Positions 34,410 to 43,512 of a DNA stretch of 64,000 nucleotides are shown piece after piece. Position 1 is the stretch's first letter; the number at the start of each line of letters is the position of its first letter. The position numbers and the translations under genes are program-made. The notes under the pieces are model-generated. The model ran no database searches and was not told the DNA's origin. It saw only the letters and a list, made by a program, of their open reading frames with translations. The stretch comes from Senimuribacter intestinalis. GTDB lineage: Bacteria > Bacillota > Clostridia > Peptostreptococcales > Anaerovoracaceae. The stretch covers positions 62,001-126,000 of the forward strand of contig CALPCJ010000008.1 in the NCBI GenBank assembly GCA_943192975.1, written 5' to 3'.

Positions 34410-35984
34410 TTATAAATAGTTAAATGGATCTACAGCAGTACCATTCTTTACAATCTCAAAGTGACAATGAGATCCGTAGCTGTTTCCTGTATTTCCTACT
34501 TCTCCGATTTTTTGACCCTGATATACTTTGTCACCCACGCTGACATTAATTGCACTGCAGTGTCCGTATCTGGTCCTCATTCCGCTGCCATGGTCAATTT
34601 CTATAAATAGCCCGTAGCCGCTGTACCAGCCTGCGTAAACCACTGTACCTCCGTCTGAAGCATGAATCGGTGTACCTGTCGGACATGCCAAATCCAGTCC
34701 GTCATGATTACGTCCCCATCTCCATCCGAATTCCGACGTCAGTGTATACCCAGATACCGGCATAATAAAGGTACCTGTCGGTGCCGTCTTCGGTAGTTTC
34801 TTGGTTCCTTTTATTACGATTTTCTTTACGGATTTTTTGATGGTTTCCGTCTTTAAAACTTCTTTTCCGACTTCTTCCCCGTTTTCTCTGATGATTCTAG
34901 CCGTCACCACTCGTTTTCCGTTGACGCCTTTCTGAATCACTTTAGTCACATTTTCGTACAGGGAATCATCTTCCCTATATTCTGTCTTATATTTTACCTT
35001 TTCCGCATAGGTTGCTTCTTCTTCCGTCACTACAGTTAATGCTGGAACTGCCTGAGAAATCAGGATTTCATCACCTGGGAAAAGAGAATCCTCTTTCAAT
35101 TTTGGATTGTTTTCCTTTAGTTCTTCAAAGGTCGTATCAAACTTGCTGGTAATTCCCGAATAAGTGTCGCCTGCCTTTACTACATAAACCTTCTCCTTGG
35201 AACCGCCGTCCATAATCTTTGATACGGCTTCCTTCTTGCCGCTGATATAAGCAAGCTTCGTGTCCATCTGCCTGATTTCTACGTTTTCTTTAAAACCAAC
35301 ACGCAGATATTTTATCTCACCTTCACCGTCCATGAAAGATTTCTGCACATTGCGCAGTGCAGCATTAGCAGCATCCTTGCTTTCGCAGATGACAAAACAC
35401 TGTCCGTCTATATAAATGCCGTAAGCCTGTGCTTCCATGTCGGTCATGTAAGTAAGTCTCTTCAGTACCGTGTCAATGTCATCAATATCCTTATCCAAAA
35501 CTACCACATTTTTGAAGCTGATGTTTTCATCAGCTTCAATATGAATCTGTGACCCGTACTCTTTACTCAGCTCGGCACTGACCAAATCCAGAATCTTAAT
35601 GACATCCTCCTGATTCTTTACATAGCCCAGTACTTTGCCGTTATAAGAATACTGAAAACCTGTAGCATAGTTGAACATAGCTACCATGGCAACCGCTACC
35701 AGCACAAATCCTGCAAAGTGGCTTAAAATACTCTTTTTATGGTCGATAAAGCTCTTCCTGTTCCTGTGAATGGCGCTGGCTGTATGATATCTCATGATAA
35801 GCCACAGCCTGTCCACTCGTTCCTGTGTATGATCATGGAACGTCACGACGCCAGCTGCACCGCTAATGATGAGCTGCCAAAAGGAAACAAGCCATTTGTC
35901 GAAGCGAATCTGCGCCTCGTCATGCCAGGTAATAATCCCTGCCGCAACGTCCACTATTTTTCTAAACTTTTTTTCTTTATCCAT
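34410..35984 (-). CDS. Cell-wall endopeptidase: LysM + G5 + M23
   Basis: 524 aa. A basic cytoplasmic N-terminus, one TM helix (about 88-108), then extracellular domains: LysM (about 268-315, VYVVKAGDTYSGITSKFDTT), G5 (about 320-395) and M23/LytM at the C-terminus (about 415-524). The zinc ligands are present: HDGLDL and HCHFEI, plus TRYGHCSAI. It should cut peptide crosslinks in peptidoglycan. Ribosome site AGGCGG. Its start overlaps the DnaD-like gene by 31 nt, so the two are cotranscribed although functionally distinct. Confidence 0.93.
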   Translation of the reverse strand: MDKEKKFRKIVDVAAGIITWHDEAQIRFDKWLVSFWQLIISGAAGVVTFHDHTQERVDRLWLIMRYHTASAIHRNRKSFIDHKKSILSHFAGFVLVAVAMVAMFNYATGFQYSYNGKVLGYVKNQEDVIKILDLVSAELSKEYGSQIHIEADENISFKNVVVLDKDIDDIDTVLKRLTYMTDMEAQAYGIYIDGQCFVICESKDAANAALRNVQKSFMDGEGEIKYLRVGFKENVEIRQMDTKLAYISGKKEAVSKIMDGGSKEKVYVVKAGDTYSGITSKFDTTFEELKENNPKLKEDSLFPGDEILISQAVPALTVVTEEEATYAEKVKYKTEYREDDSLYENVTKVIQKGVNGKRVVTARIIRENGEEVGKEVLKTETIKKSVKKIVIKGTKKLPKTAPTGTFIMPVSGYTLTSEFGWRWGRNHDGLDLACPTGTPIHASDGGTVVYAGWYSGYGLFIEIDHGSGMRTRYGHCSAINVSVGDKVYQGQKIGEVGNTGNSYGSHCHFEIVKNGTAVDPFNYL

Positions 35985-37231
35985 ATTTCCGCCTCTTCCG
36001 TACGCTGCTTAATACAAGAACAACGCTCTCCCAGATCTGTCATTCCAGTATCGCTGCACTTCTCACAAGCGTACTTTATGTCGGTGTAATCCATCTCAAA
36101 ATTGTTTTCCGTCAGCACCACTGCACGTTCTGCTGCCAGCTCGTCCATAATGCTGTTTATCTTCTTACTCTCGTTCTCTGAAGAGCCTAAAATCAGCGCC
36201 TTAGAAAGCTGGGATCCCATCCTGCGGATTTCCTCATCAATGTCTTTAATTCTAGGCAGCTTCTGATAAACTTCCTGTTTTCTCTCTTCCGCCTCTTTCT
36301 CTGCCTTATCCCGCAAGTAATCGTAATACTGGTTGAGCACTGCCTGAGTCACCACAATCTTGGTGTTGACATCCACGCCTTTGCTCTGCGCTTCGTCTCT
36401 CCAGTTTTCTAAAACCTTGTTGACATAGTTAAAATTCGGACTGGATATACCGGCTGTCTTTGTACAGGCTTCCAACACTCTGTCCATAGAGTAGCCCATA
36501 CGCTCAAACCAGTTATCCATCATTTCTTTTTCTGCTTCTGTAGCATTTCTGGTAAAACCAAGAGCTTTAAGCACTCTTCTGTAGCGGTAATATTTTTCGT
36601 CCATCTCCTGCAGTTTTTCGCTAATCTGATCTGTGGACTGAAGCCCTTCTTCGGTCCATCCTTTTACCACACTTTCGATATACCGCATGCTGGTCTTGTT
36701 CTTGTCGATAGAATATTTTACTGCTGTAAAAACCACCTCAGGGCTAGCGCCGTAATCGGTAAGCCATTTCATAATCTGGCCCAGCTCAGAAGAGTCCAGA
36801 GTCCGTCCCAAAGCTTTCTCGATATCTTTAAACATAACTTTGACTTCCGGATTTCCGAAGACATTGTCACCTTTCGGTCTGCTTGCTTCCCCCCGTACAG
36901 GTGCAGTGTTTTTCCCATACAGCTGCTCCTTCAGACTGAGAAATTCCACAATAAAGCTAACGTTGCCCTGTGTATCAAAGTAACGCTTTCTTATAACGCC
37001 TCGCTCTTCCCAATATTCCCAGCCTTCCCGCACTTTCTCCTCAGAAAGTCCCAGCTGTTTTGCTATCGCTTTTTCCGTAATTTCAAGACCGTGTTCTGCA
37101 TACATACTCGCATACAGATATACCTTCACAAAATCTCCGGGCGCGGATGGCATATATTCGTTGATAAAAATATTTTCTACTTTTGTATCCAGCAGAAAAA
37201 AGTCTTTGATTTTTTCTTTTATAAAGTTCAT
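35954..37231 (-). CDS. DnaD-domain protein with C-terminal cysteine motif
   Basis: 425 aa. N-terminal wHTH region (about 25-90, FVKVYLYASMYAEHGLEITEKAIAKQLGLSEEKVREGWEYWEERGVI), then two tandem DnaD/DnaB-C domains (about 130-195, ending YIESVVKGW, and about 215-285, ending YVNKVLENW), a coiled coil (about 295-345) and a C-terminal YACEKCSDTGMTD...ERCSCIKQ. That last motif resembles the cysteine element preceding the AAA+ domain in DnaI/DnaC-like helicase loaders of Clostridia, but no AAA+ domain follows. Placed near dnaB, it probably helps load the replicative helicase. Confidence 0.88.
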   Translation of the reverse strand: MNFIKEKIKDFFLLDTKVENIFINEYMPSAPGDFVKVYLYASMYAEHGLEITEKAIAKQLGLSEEKVREGWEYWEERGVIRKRYFDTQGNVSFIVEFLSLKEQLYGKNTAPVRGEASRPKGDNVFGNPEVKVMFKDIEKALGRTLDSSELGQIMKWLTDYGASPEVVFTAVKYSIDKNKTSMRYIESVVKGWTEEGLQSTDQISEKLQEMDEKYYRYRRVLKALGFTRNATEAEKEMMDNWFERMGYSMDRVLEACTKTAGISSPNFNYVNKVLENWRDEAQSKGVDVNTKIVVTQAVLNQYYDYLRDKAEKEAEERKQEVYQKLPRIKDIDEEIRRMGSQLSKALILGSSENESKKINSIMDELAAERAVVLTENNFEMDYTDIKYACEKCSDTGMTDLGERCSCIKQRTEEAEIWIKKKSLEK

Positions 37232-37243
37232 AAATACTCGCCC

Positions 37244-37435
37244 TTATGCTTCTTTATTCAGCGCGCAAAGCAATTCTTCTATGTCAAGACCATGTCCCTC
37301 TGCCGCTTCATGCAAAGTTTCCTGCACTGCTCCGGGACAACCGGTGCAAAGCAGTCCATACTCTTCAAAAATCAATTCCATCTCTTCGTTAAGATTCAAA
37401 ACATCACAAACCTTCATATCCCCTGTAATTTTCAT
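37244..37435 (-). CDS. DUF1858 small protein
   Basis: 63 aa from the ATG at 37435 (GAAAGAGAG upstream). The sequence KITGDMKVCDVLNLNEEMELIFEEYGLLCTGCPGAVQETLHEAAEGHGLDIEELLCALNK is a classic DUF1858 domain with the CxxC (CTGC). These small proteins are thought to bind a metal or cofactor through the CxxC; the role is unknown. It sits between dnaB and the DnaD-like gene. Confidence 0.9.
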   Translation of the reverse strand: MKITGDMKVCDVLNLNEEMELIFEEYGLLCTGCPGAVQETLHEAAEGHGLDIEELLCALNKEA

Positions 37436-37469
37436 AAGCAACTCTCTTTCAGATACAAATCACTATAAA

Positions 37470-38786
37470 CTACGCTTTATCACTGAACTTGGTGTATCTT
37501 GCCACCCAAGTCAAATCAAAGGTTTCGGTCGGCCCACTTCTGTGTTTTGCAAGATTCACCTCACAGACACCCGGTTTTTCTGAGTTTTCCTTATTATAAT
37601 AGTCGTCACGATACAGGAACATAACCATATCGGCGTCCTGTTCGATAGATCCGGATTCACGCAGGTCAGACAGAATCGGTCTATGATCCTGTCTTTGTTC
37701 CGGTGCACGGGAAAGCTGAGAAAGTACCATTACAGGACAATCCATCTCTCTTGCCAGCAATTTTAAATATCTGGACAGATTACTGATTTCCTGCTGTCTG
37801 CTGTCTGCTCTCCCCTCTGCCTTCATCAGCTGAAGATAGTCGATAATGACAAGATCCAGACCCTTTTCAGATTTCAGTCTTCGGCACTTATTTTTCATTT
37901 CAAGTACACTGATACCTGGTGTATCGTCAATATGTAAATTGGTTTTGGACAAAGAGTCCAGCGCCATATTAATTCTGTCCCAGTCGTTTCGCTCCAGACT
38001 TCCCGTTTTCAACTTCTGCATTTCTACGCGGGACTCCATAGCCAGCAGTCTCTGTCCAAGCTGTTCTTTGGACATTTCCAAACTGAAAATCAGCACGCTG
38101 GCACCGGATTTTACTGCTGCGTTCTGGGCGATATTCAAAACAAAGGCAGTCTTTCCCATAGCAGGTCTTGCCGCAATAATAACAAGGTCAGATCGCTGCA
38201 ACCCGCTTGTCAGCTCATCCAGCCGTTTAAATCCCGTGGAAAGTCCGATGACCTGTCCCTGCGTCTGTATTGCTCTGTCTATCATCGCTACATTTTCTAT
38301 GAGAACTTCTTTAATAGGCGCAAAATCGCTGCGCTGACCTTTCTGGGCGATTTCAAAAATGCCCTTTTCAGCGTAGTCCAAAATATCAGAAGCCGCCATG
38401 GATTCTTCATAGCCTTTCTCTCTGATATCCTCAGCGGTCTGAATCAGTCTGCGCATAGAGGCTTTTTCAGAAACAATCTTGGCATACTCCGCAGCACTGC
38501 TGGGTGCAGGAGCAACCGATGACAAGCTGGCGATATAGACTCTGCCGCCGACCATTTCAAGCGACTTTCTCTTGCGCAGTTCCTCACAGACCGTTACAAT
38601 GTCCACCGGTACATTATTTCTGAATAGCTCAATCATCACAGTGAAAATCTCTTTATGCGCTGCGTCATAAAAATCCTCTGGTGTAATATGGTCAATAACA
38701 TCGGAAAGCGCGTCCTTGCTCAGCATGGCTGAGCCTAAAACAGACTTCTCCGCTTCCGTATTATGGGGTGGAATTTTCTCAACCAT
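37470..38786 (-). CDS. dnaB: Replicative DNA helicase
   Basis: 438 aa. N-terminal DnaB-N domain (PPHNTEAEKSVLGSAMLS), RecA-like core with Walker A AARPAMGKTAF, Walker B VIIDYLQLM, and downstream RELxxPVMVLSQLSR / DLRESGSIEQDADMVMFLYRDDYY. It unwinds DNA at the fork as a hexamer (called dnaC in Bacillus). It lies 34 nt behind rplI in the conserved GdpP-rplI-dnaB order. Confidence 0.97.
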   Translation of the reverse strand: MVEKIPPHNTEAEKSVLGSAMLSKDALSDVIDHITPEDFYDAAHKEIFTVMIELFRNNVPVDIVTVCEELRKRKSLEMVGGRVYIASLSSVAPAPSSAAEYAKIVSEKASMRRLIQTAEDIREKGYEESMAASDILDYAEKGIFEIAQKGQRSDFAPIKEVLIENVAMIDRAIQTQGQVIGLSTGFKRLDELTSGLQRSDLVIIAARPAMGKTAFVLNIAQNAAVKSGASVLIFSLEMSKEQLGQRLLAMESRVEMQKLKTGSLERNDWDRINMALDSLSKTNLHIDDTPGISVLEMKNKCRRLKSEKGLDLVIIDYLQLMKAEGRADSRQQEISNLSRYLKLLAREMDCPVMVLSQLSRAPEQRQDHRPILSDLRESGSIEQDADMVMFLYRDDYYNKENSEKPGVCEVNLAKHRSGPTETFDLTWVARYTKFSDKA

Positions 38787-38820
38787 GTAGATTCCTCTCT
38801 ATACTATCAGTCAATCAGTT

Positions 38821-39264
38821 TTAGTCGGTTACTTCAACGGTCAGCTTACCGGATACTTCCGGATACAATTTCACATCAATTTCAAATCTGCCAATACTCT
38901 TAATTGGGTTTTTCATCTGAATTTTTTTCTTATCGATGGTAAGACCGGTCTGCTTTTTCGTTTCGTCAGCAATATCCTTGGAAGTAATGGAGCCGAAAAG
39001 TCTGCCGCCTTCACCGGACTTAGTCTTGATAATAACAGTTACATCTTCCAGCTTCTTTGCAAGTTCTTCTGCCGCCGCTTTTTCTTCTGCCTTTTTCTGT
39101 GCCAGCAGTTCTTTCTGCTTCTCAAGACTTCTGATATTGCCATCGGTCGCCTCGGTTGCATACCCTTTCGGCAGCAGCATGTTTCTTGCGTATCCATCGC
39201 TGACTTTTACTACATCACCAGCTTTACCAGTACCTTTTACATCTCTATTTAAAATTACAATCAT
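38821..39264 (-). CDS. rplI: 50S ribosomal protein L9
   Basis: 147 aa. MIVILNRDVKGTGKAGDVVKVSDGYARNMLLPKGYA is the L9 signature; a long connecting helix (about 42-75) and the C-terminal domain (LFGSITSKDIADE...IKSIGRFEIDVKLYPEV) are complete. Ribosome site AGGAGAG. Positioned 14 nt after the GdpP-type gene and before dnaB. Confidence 0.98.
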   Translation of the reverse strand: MIVILNRDVKGTGKAGDVVKVSDGYARNMLLPKGYATEATDGNIRSLEKQKELLAQKKAEEKAAAEELAKKLEDVTVIIKTKSGEGGRLFGSITSKDIADETKKQTGLTIDKKKIQMKNPIKSIGRFEIDVKLYPEVSGKLTVEVTD

Positions 39265-39278
39265 CTTTATCTCTCCTT

Positions 39279-41027
39279 TTATTTTAGTAATTCCAACACT
39301 TTCTCTATAACTTCCTCAGGGCTGCAGTCCACCTGCGCACCCGCCGTGGTTAGATGTCCGCCCCCGCCCAGTTTTTCCATAATTACTTGTACGTTGATTT
39401 CCCCCAAAGATCTGGCGCTTATTACTGTTTTTCCCTGTGAAGTTCTTCCTGCCACAAAGGAAGCTTTAATGTCCTTGATAGTCAAAAGCTCATCTGCAAC
39501 CTGAGAATTTACTACCTGCGCATCTTCATTGCAGCCTTCACAGATGGAGGTTGCAACGCCTTTTTCGTGAAAGTCCGCAGCTGCAATACACTTTGCACGA
39601 ATCTTAAATGCCTCCAGATCAGTCTGGAAAAATCGCTTTACTTCTGCAGTGTCTGCGCCGGATCGTCTGAGCCATGCCGCAGCCTCAAAAGTTCTGACGC
39701 CGGTCTTTACAGCAAAGCGGTTAGTATCGATTGTCATTCCTGCAAGGAGCGCTTCTGCCTCCAGCTTAATAAGTGTTTTCTTTGGCGCTGCATACTGCAG
39801 AATCTCGCTGACCAGCTCTGCTGTTGAAGAAGCGTAGGATTCAATATAGGACAAAATCGGATTTTCCACATAATCCTCTGCTTTTCTGTGATGATCGATA
39901 ACCACAATTCGCTCTGTCATTGTAAGCAAATTTCTGTTTTCAACATAACTAGGTCTATGGGTATCTACTATAATCAACAGCGTGTCTTCATCAGCCAGGC
40001 TTTCAGCTTTTTTGTTGTTAACAAAAATATAATTATCGCTTTCTTTAGCCTGCTCATAAATTTCCTGCAAAGATCCTATCACTTCGTCAAGAAGAATATA
40101 TGCAGTTCTGCCGCACATAGCGCACAGTCTGTGAATGCCCAGCGCCGAGCCAAAGCAGTCCATATCCGGGTGAACATGACCCATGATGATCACTTTCTTT
40201 GACTGCTCAATCAGCTGTTTCAATGCATGGGCGATAACTCTGGATTTTCCTTTGTTTCCCTTCTCTACAGTCTGCATTTTCCCGCCATAATACTCGATTT
40301 TGCTGACACGTTTAATGACAGCCTGATCGCCTCCGCGTCCTCGTGCAAGATCCATAGCGGCTCTGGAGTATTCCTCTGTGGTAATCAGGTTCTTTCCTCC
40401 AACGCCTACCCCGATACTCAGACTCATCGGAAAATCCGCTTCCGTCTCAATCTGTCTAATCTCGTCCAAAATACCAAACTTATTTTCGATAATATTCTCT
40501 AAATGAGAATACTGGCAGTACATGACATACTGTGAATTGTTCAGTTTGTTGATAGAGCCTTCGTTTTTGGCAGCCCACTGACGAATCACACTATCGGCAG
40601 CAGCGGTAATGCGCATCCGCATTTCTGGCAGAGTGCTGGCCTCAAACTCATCGTAATTATCTATAACGATTCTAAGCACGCATACGCGTTCATCGTTATA
40701 CCGATCTTTCAAATTCTCAAAGTTGGTTATATCATAGAAAAATACCAAAAGGTTCGCGTCCTCTTCCCCACTTTCTCTACTGATAATCAGCTTAAATTGC
40801 TTCCCGTTTCTTTCCAGAAAGAAGTGTGTTCCCTCGTCCACCTTACTATATAAATCAGAGGTCTTTATTCCGGTTAAGGCAAAAAAGTCCGCATCTTCAA
40901 TTCCGTCATAAATAAACACATCTCCGATGTGCTCATTGGCGCTTACCACTTTCCCTTTACTGTTAATAATGCAGACAGGTAAAGGTATTTTAGATGAAAT
41001 TTCTTTTTCAAACAAAATTTTTGCCAT
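39279..41027 (-). CDS. gdpP: GdpP-type c-di-AMP phosphodiesterase lacking the membrane anchor
   Basis: 582 aa. Domains: PAS (about 12-100, IPLPVCIINSKGKVVSANEHIG), degenerate GGDEF (about 115-240), DHH (about 275-430) with GHVHPDMDCFGS (His286, Asp288, Asp290), IIVDTHRP and IDHHRK (378-380), and DHHA1 ending GGGGHLTTAGAQV. Canonical GdpP is about 650 aa and begins with two TM helices; here the protein starts at the PAS domain. The start is firm (AGAGGGACGAGAA before ATG) and no TM-coding frame lies upstream. It should hydrolyse c-di-AMP to pApA in the cytosol. Confidence 0.93.
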   Translation of the reverse strand: MAKILFEKEISSKIPLPVCIINSKGKVVSANEHIGDVFIYDGIEDADFFALTGIKTSDLYSKVDEGTHFFLERNGKQFKLIISRESGEEDANLLVFFYDITNFENLKDRYNDERVCVLRIVIDNYDEFEASTLPEMRMRITAAADSVIRQWAAKNEGSINKLNNSQYVMYCQYSHLENIIENKFGILDEIRQIETEADFPMSLSIGVGVGGKNLITTEEYSRAAMDLARGRGGDQAVIKRVSKIEYYGGKMQTVEKGNKGKSRVIAHALKQLIEQSKKVIIMGHVHPDMDCFGSALGIHRLCAMCGRTAYILLDEVIGSLQEIYEQAKESDNYIFVNNKKAESLADEDTLLIIVDTHRPSYVENRNLLTMTERIVVIDHHRKAEDYVENPILSYIESYASSTAELVSEILQYAAPKKTLIKLEAEALLAGMTIDTNRFAVKTGVRTFEAAAWLRRSGADTAEVKRFFQTDLEAFKIRAKCIAAADFHEKGVATSICEGCNEDAQVVNSQVADELLTIKDIKASFVAGRTSQGKTVISARSLGEINVQVIMEKLGGGGHLTTAGAQVDCSPEEVIEKVLELLK

Positions 41028-41165
41028 TTCTCGTCCCTCTTTTTAGCGCATAAAACCAGTGCAATATACATTAATATATCACATTAGCTGGTTTTCTTCG
41101 TGTTGTTTCTGTGATAATTCCCTAGGGATTACTCATAGGGTTTACAGTATAGTATACCACATTTT

Positions 41166-41699
41166 CTAAATTTGGTCTACCTCTAATGCACCACCGCACT
41201 TTGCACACCGGTATTTTTGCGGTTCATCCACGACCCTGCTTTTTCTCATACGATAGCTGGTACTACCGCATCTTTTACAGCGAATACAATATTTATAATG
41301 ACCCTTTTGCTCTTCTGCCGGAGTTGTTATTCCCAGCTCTTCTGAGGTGCTCAGTCTTTGTATGTGGTATCCGTATGTCTGATTCACCATTTCAGCCAGT
41401 TTTTTCCAGTTTGTTCCATGATTGAAGCAGCCTGGACAGGTGTGGAGCAGCTCGTGAAGGATGACCTGCTTCAAAACTTTATCTCTGGCATCTGCTAGCG
41501 CAGTGGAAATCTCAATTCGGAAAACCTGTCCAAGACCTTTTTTCTCTACCTTGCAGCAGCCAAGTCTCTTTTTGGCCCTGCGGTTCGCTTTAATTTCCAG
41601 TATTTTACTTGAAGGTTTAATACCTATGCTGCGCAGTTCTTCCTCTGCCTCTTTCATCAACACTCTGATTCTATGTTCAAATTCTATCATACTCTTCAT
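41166..41699 (-). CDS. SprT-like zinc metallopeptidase
   Basis: 177 aa from the ATG at 41699; a later ATG at 41690 is equally possible, while the longer TTG frame begins inside the parB terminator and is unlikely. HELLHTCPGCFNHGTNWKKLAEMVNQ is the SprT HExxH zinc-protease motif with third ligand, and the C-terminus has a zinc ribbon (CIRCKRCGSTSYRMRKSR...KYRCAKCGGAL). Eukaryotic SPRTN cuts DNA-protein crosslinks; the bacterial role is unproven. It follows parB. Confidence 0.9.
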   Translation of the reverse strand: MKSMIEFEHRIRVLMKEAEEELRSIGIKPSSKILEIKANRRAKKRLGCCKVEKKGLGQVFRIEISTALADARDKVLKQVILHELLHTCPGCFNHGTNWKKLAEMVNQTYGYHIQRLSTSEELGITTPAEEQKGHYKYCIRCKRCGSTSYRMRKSRVVDEPQKYRCAKCGGALEVDQI

Positions 41700-41710
41700 C
41701 CTGATATAGC

Positions 41711-41738
41711 AAAATGCCTCTTGCTTCAAGAGGCATTT
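41711..41738 (-). terminator. Terminator of the soj-parB operon
   Basis: AAATGCCTCTTG / CAAGAGGCATTT perfect 12-bp stem with a 3-nt loop, then TTTTGC on the minus strand, 26 nt past the parB stop. A weak parS-like site lies between. Confidence 0.85.
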
Positions 41739-41744
41739 CCTTGA

Positions 41745-41760
41745 TGTTTCATGTGAAACA
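41745..41760. other. parS-like site (one mismatch)
   Basis: TGTTTCATGTGAAACA matches the Firmicutes parS palindrome TGTTTCACGTGAAACA at 15 of 16 positions. It lies 4 nt after the parB stop codon. Confidence 0.75.
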
Positions 41761-41764
41761 AATA

Positions 41765-42667
41765 TTATAATTCCACAGATTTCAATAGTTCTATTAAACG
41801 ATTTAATTCTTCCGCACTATAATACTCTAATTCGATCTTTCCTTTTTTCCCTTTTTGCTCGATGGAAACTCTGGTGCCGAAAATGTTTTTTAGTTCATTC
41901 TCTACGTGAACCGTATCTGCACTCTTCACTTTTTTTACAGGTCGCTTCTTTGGTTTTCCCGCAGCCTGCACCAACTGCTCAATCTTACGAACAGACAGTC
42001 CATCTTCTATTATTTTTCTGCAAAGCTCCGCCTGCAGTTTTTTATCGCTTATTGAGATGAGCGCTCTTGCATGTCCGGTTGAAATTTTTCCTTCCGTTAC
42101 CAAATCCTGAATCTGAGGCGGCAGTTTTAAAAGACGCAGCGCATTGGTAATGTACGGTCTGCTTTTGCTGACACTTTTAGAAACTTCCTCCTGTGTCAAG
42201 CCGTAGGTTTTAATCATCTGATTCAGTCCTTCCGCTTCCTCAATCGGATTCAGATCTTCACGCTGCATATTCTCTATAATTGCAATGAGCATATTCTCTT
42301 CATCGTTAAACTTACGAATCAGACATGGGACTTCTTTCAGTGCTGCTTTTCTGGCAGCTCGCCATCTTCTTTCACCGGCAACAATCTCATACCCAGTACT
42401 GCTCTTTCTAACTACCAGTGGCTGAATGATTCCATGTTCTAAAATTGAATCAGACAGCTCGCTGATTTTTTCCTCATTGAATACCTTTCGTGGTTGATTT
42501 TCGTTGGGTTTGATATCATTAATATTAATATATACTACTGCGTTTTCTTCATCTGCCATAGTAGGTGCTTTCACAGTCTCTTCTGGCTGCACCACTGGCG
42601 CCTGATCAGCAAACAGCGCATCAAGTCCTCTTCCCAGTCCCCTGTTCTTTGTCTTTCCTGATGCCAT
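41765..42667 (-). CDS. parB: Chromosome partitioning protein ParB/Spo0J
   Basis: 300 aa. KNRGLGRGLDALFA at the N-terminus, ParB/sulfiredoxin CTPase domain with IKPNENQPRKVFNEEKI, GERRWRAARKA and ENMQREDLNPIEEAEG, then HTH (YGLTQEEVSKSVSKSRPYITNALRLL). It loads at parS and slides as a CTP-dependent clamp, recruiting SMC and acting with Soj. It overlaps the soj stop by one nucleotide. Near-exact gene order with soj is conserved across Firmicutes. Confidence 0.97.
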   Translation of the reverse strand: MASGKTKNRGLGRGLDALFADQAPVVQPEETVKAPTMADEENAVVYININDIKPNENQPRKVFNEEKISELSDSILEHGIIQPLVVRKSSTGYEIVAGERRWRAARKAALKEVPCLIRKFNDEENMLIAIIENMQREDLNPIEEAEGLNQMIKTYGLTQEEVSKSVSKSRPYITNALRLLKLPPQIQDLVTEGKISTGHARALISISDKKLQAELCRKIIEDGLSVRKIEQLVQAAGKPKKRPVKKVKSADTVHVENELKNIFGTRVSIEQKGKKGKIELEYYSAEELNRLIELLKSVEL

Positions 42668-43440
42668 TATTTATTTTCCTCCCACTCCAGAAATTCTTCC
42701 GCAAAGTCACGATATGCTTCTGCTCCCTTAGATTTTGGGTCATACTCTGTAATTGCCATACCGAAACTAGGTGCTTCTGCCAGTCTGATGTTTCTAGGAA
42801 TTACTGTTGAATAAACTTTAGAGCCGAAATACTTCTTTACTTCCTGTACAACCTGAATAGATAAATTTGTTCTGCCGTCGAACATACTTAAAATAACTCC
42901 TTCAATTTCCAGGGAAGTATTGAGGCTCTTTTTTACAAGTTCAATTGTATTCACCAGCTGACTTACACCTTCCAGCGCATAAAACTCACACTGAATTGGA
43001 ATCAGCACACTTTCTACAGCTGTCAACGAGTTTATCGTCAAAAGTCCCAGCGATGGGGGGCAGTCGATAAAGATATAGTCATAGAAGTCCTTAACCTTCT
43101 CTATCGCTTTTCGCAGACGTCTTTCTCTGCCTTCCAGGGCTACCATTTCAATTTCTGCACCAACTAAATCAATGCTGGCCGGAATAATATCCAGATTTTC
43201 TATATTCGTATGAATAATCGCTTTGCGGGTGTCAAAGTTATCTTCAATGAGCAGGTCATATACCGTATAAGGTAAATCCTTTTTAGAAATACCGATTCCG
43301 CTGGTCGTATTTCCCTGCGGGTCTATATCCAGCATTAGGATTTTCTTATCTTTCAGCGCCAAACTTGCACCTAAATTGATATTGGTTGTAGTCTTACCTA
43401 CGCCACCCTTCTGATTAAATATTGCAATTGCTTTTCCCAA
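42667..43440 (-). CDS. soj: ParA-family ATPase Soj
   Basis: 257 aa. Deviant Walker A KGGVGKTTTNINLG, Walker A' LMLDIDPQGNTTSG and Walker B YIFIDCPPSLGLL. It forms dynamic nucleoid-bound gradients with Spo0J and in Bacillus also regulates DnaA. Ribosome site AGGAGG. First gene of the soj-parB operon; the noc terminator/parS palindrome lies about 75 nt upstream. Confidence 0.97.
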   Translation of the reverse strand: MGKAIAIFNQKGGVGKTTTNINLGASLALKDKKILMLDIDPQGNTTSGIGISKKDLPYTVYDLLIEDNFDTRKAIIHTNIENLDIIPASIDLVGAEIEMVALEGRERRLRKAIEKVKDFYDYIFIDCPPSLGLLTINSLTAVESVLIPIQCEFYALEGVSQLVNTIELVKKSLNTSLEIEGVILSMFDGRTNLSIQVVQEVKKYFGSKVYSTVIPRNIRLAEAPSFGMAITEYDPKSKGAEAYRDFAEEFLEWEENK

Positions 43441-43512
43441 TGTTTTTCCTCCTGCAAAGAATGTACTATAGACATTATATATGATTCACTGCAATTTTGC
43501 TACTGTTTTACG

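Noticed and set aside
39279..41027. Calling the GdpP homologue a truncated pseudogene
   Set aside because: All catalytic motifs are intact, the start has a good ribosome site and the gene is in its conserved operon.
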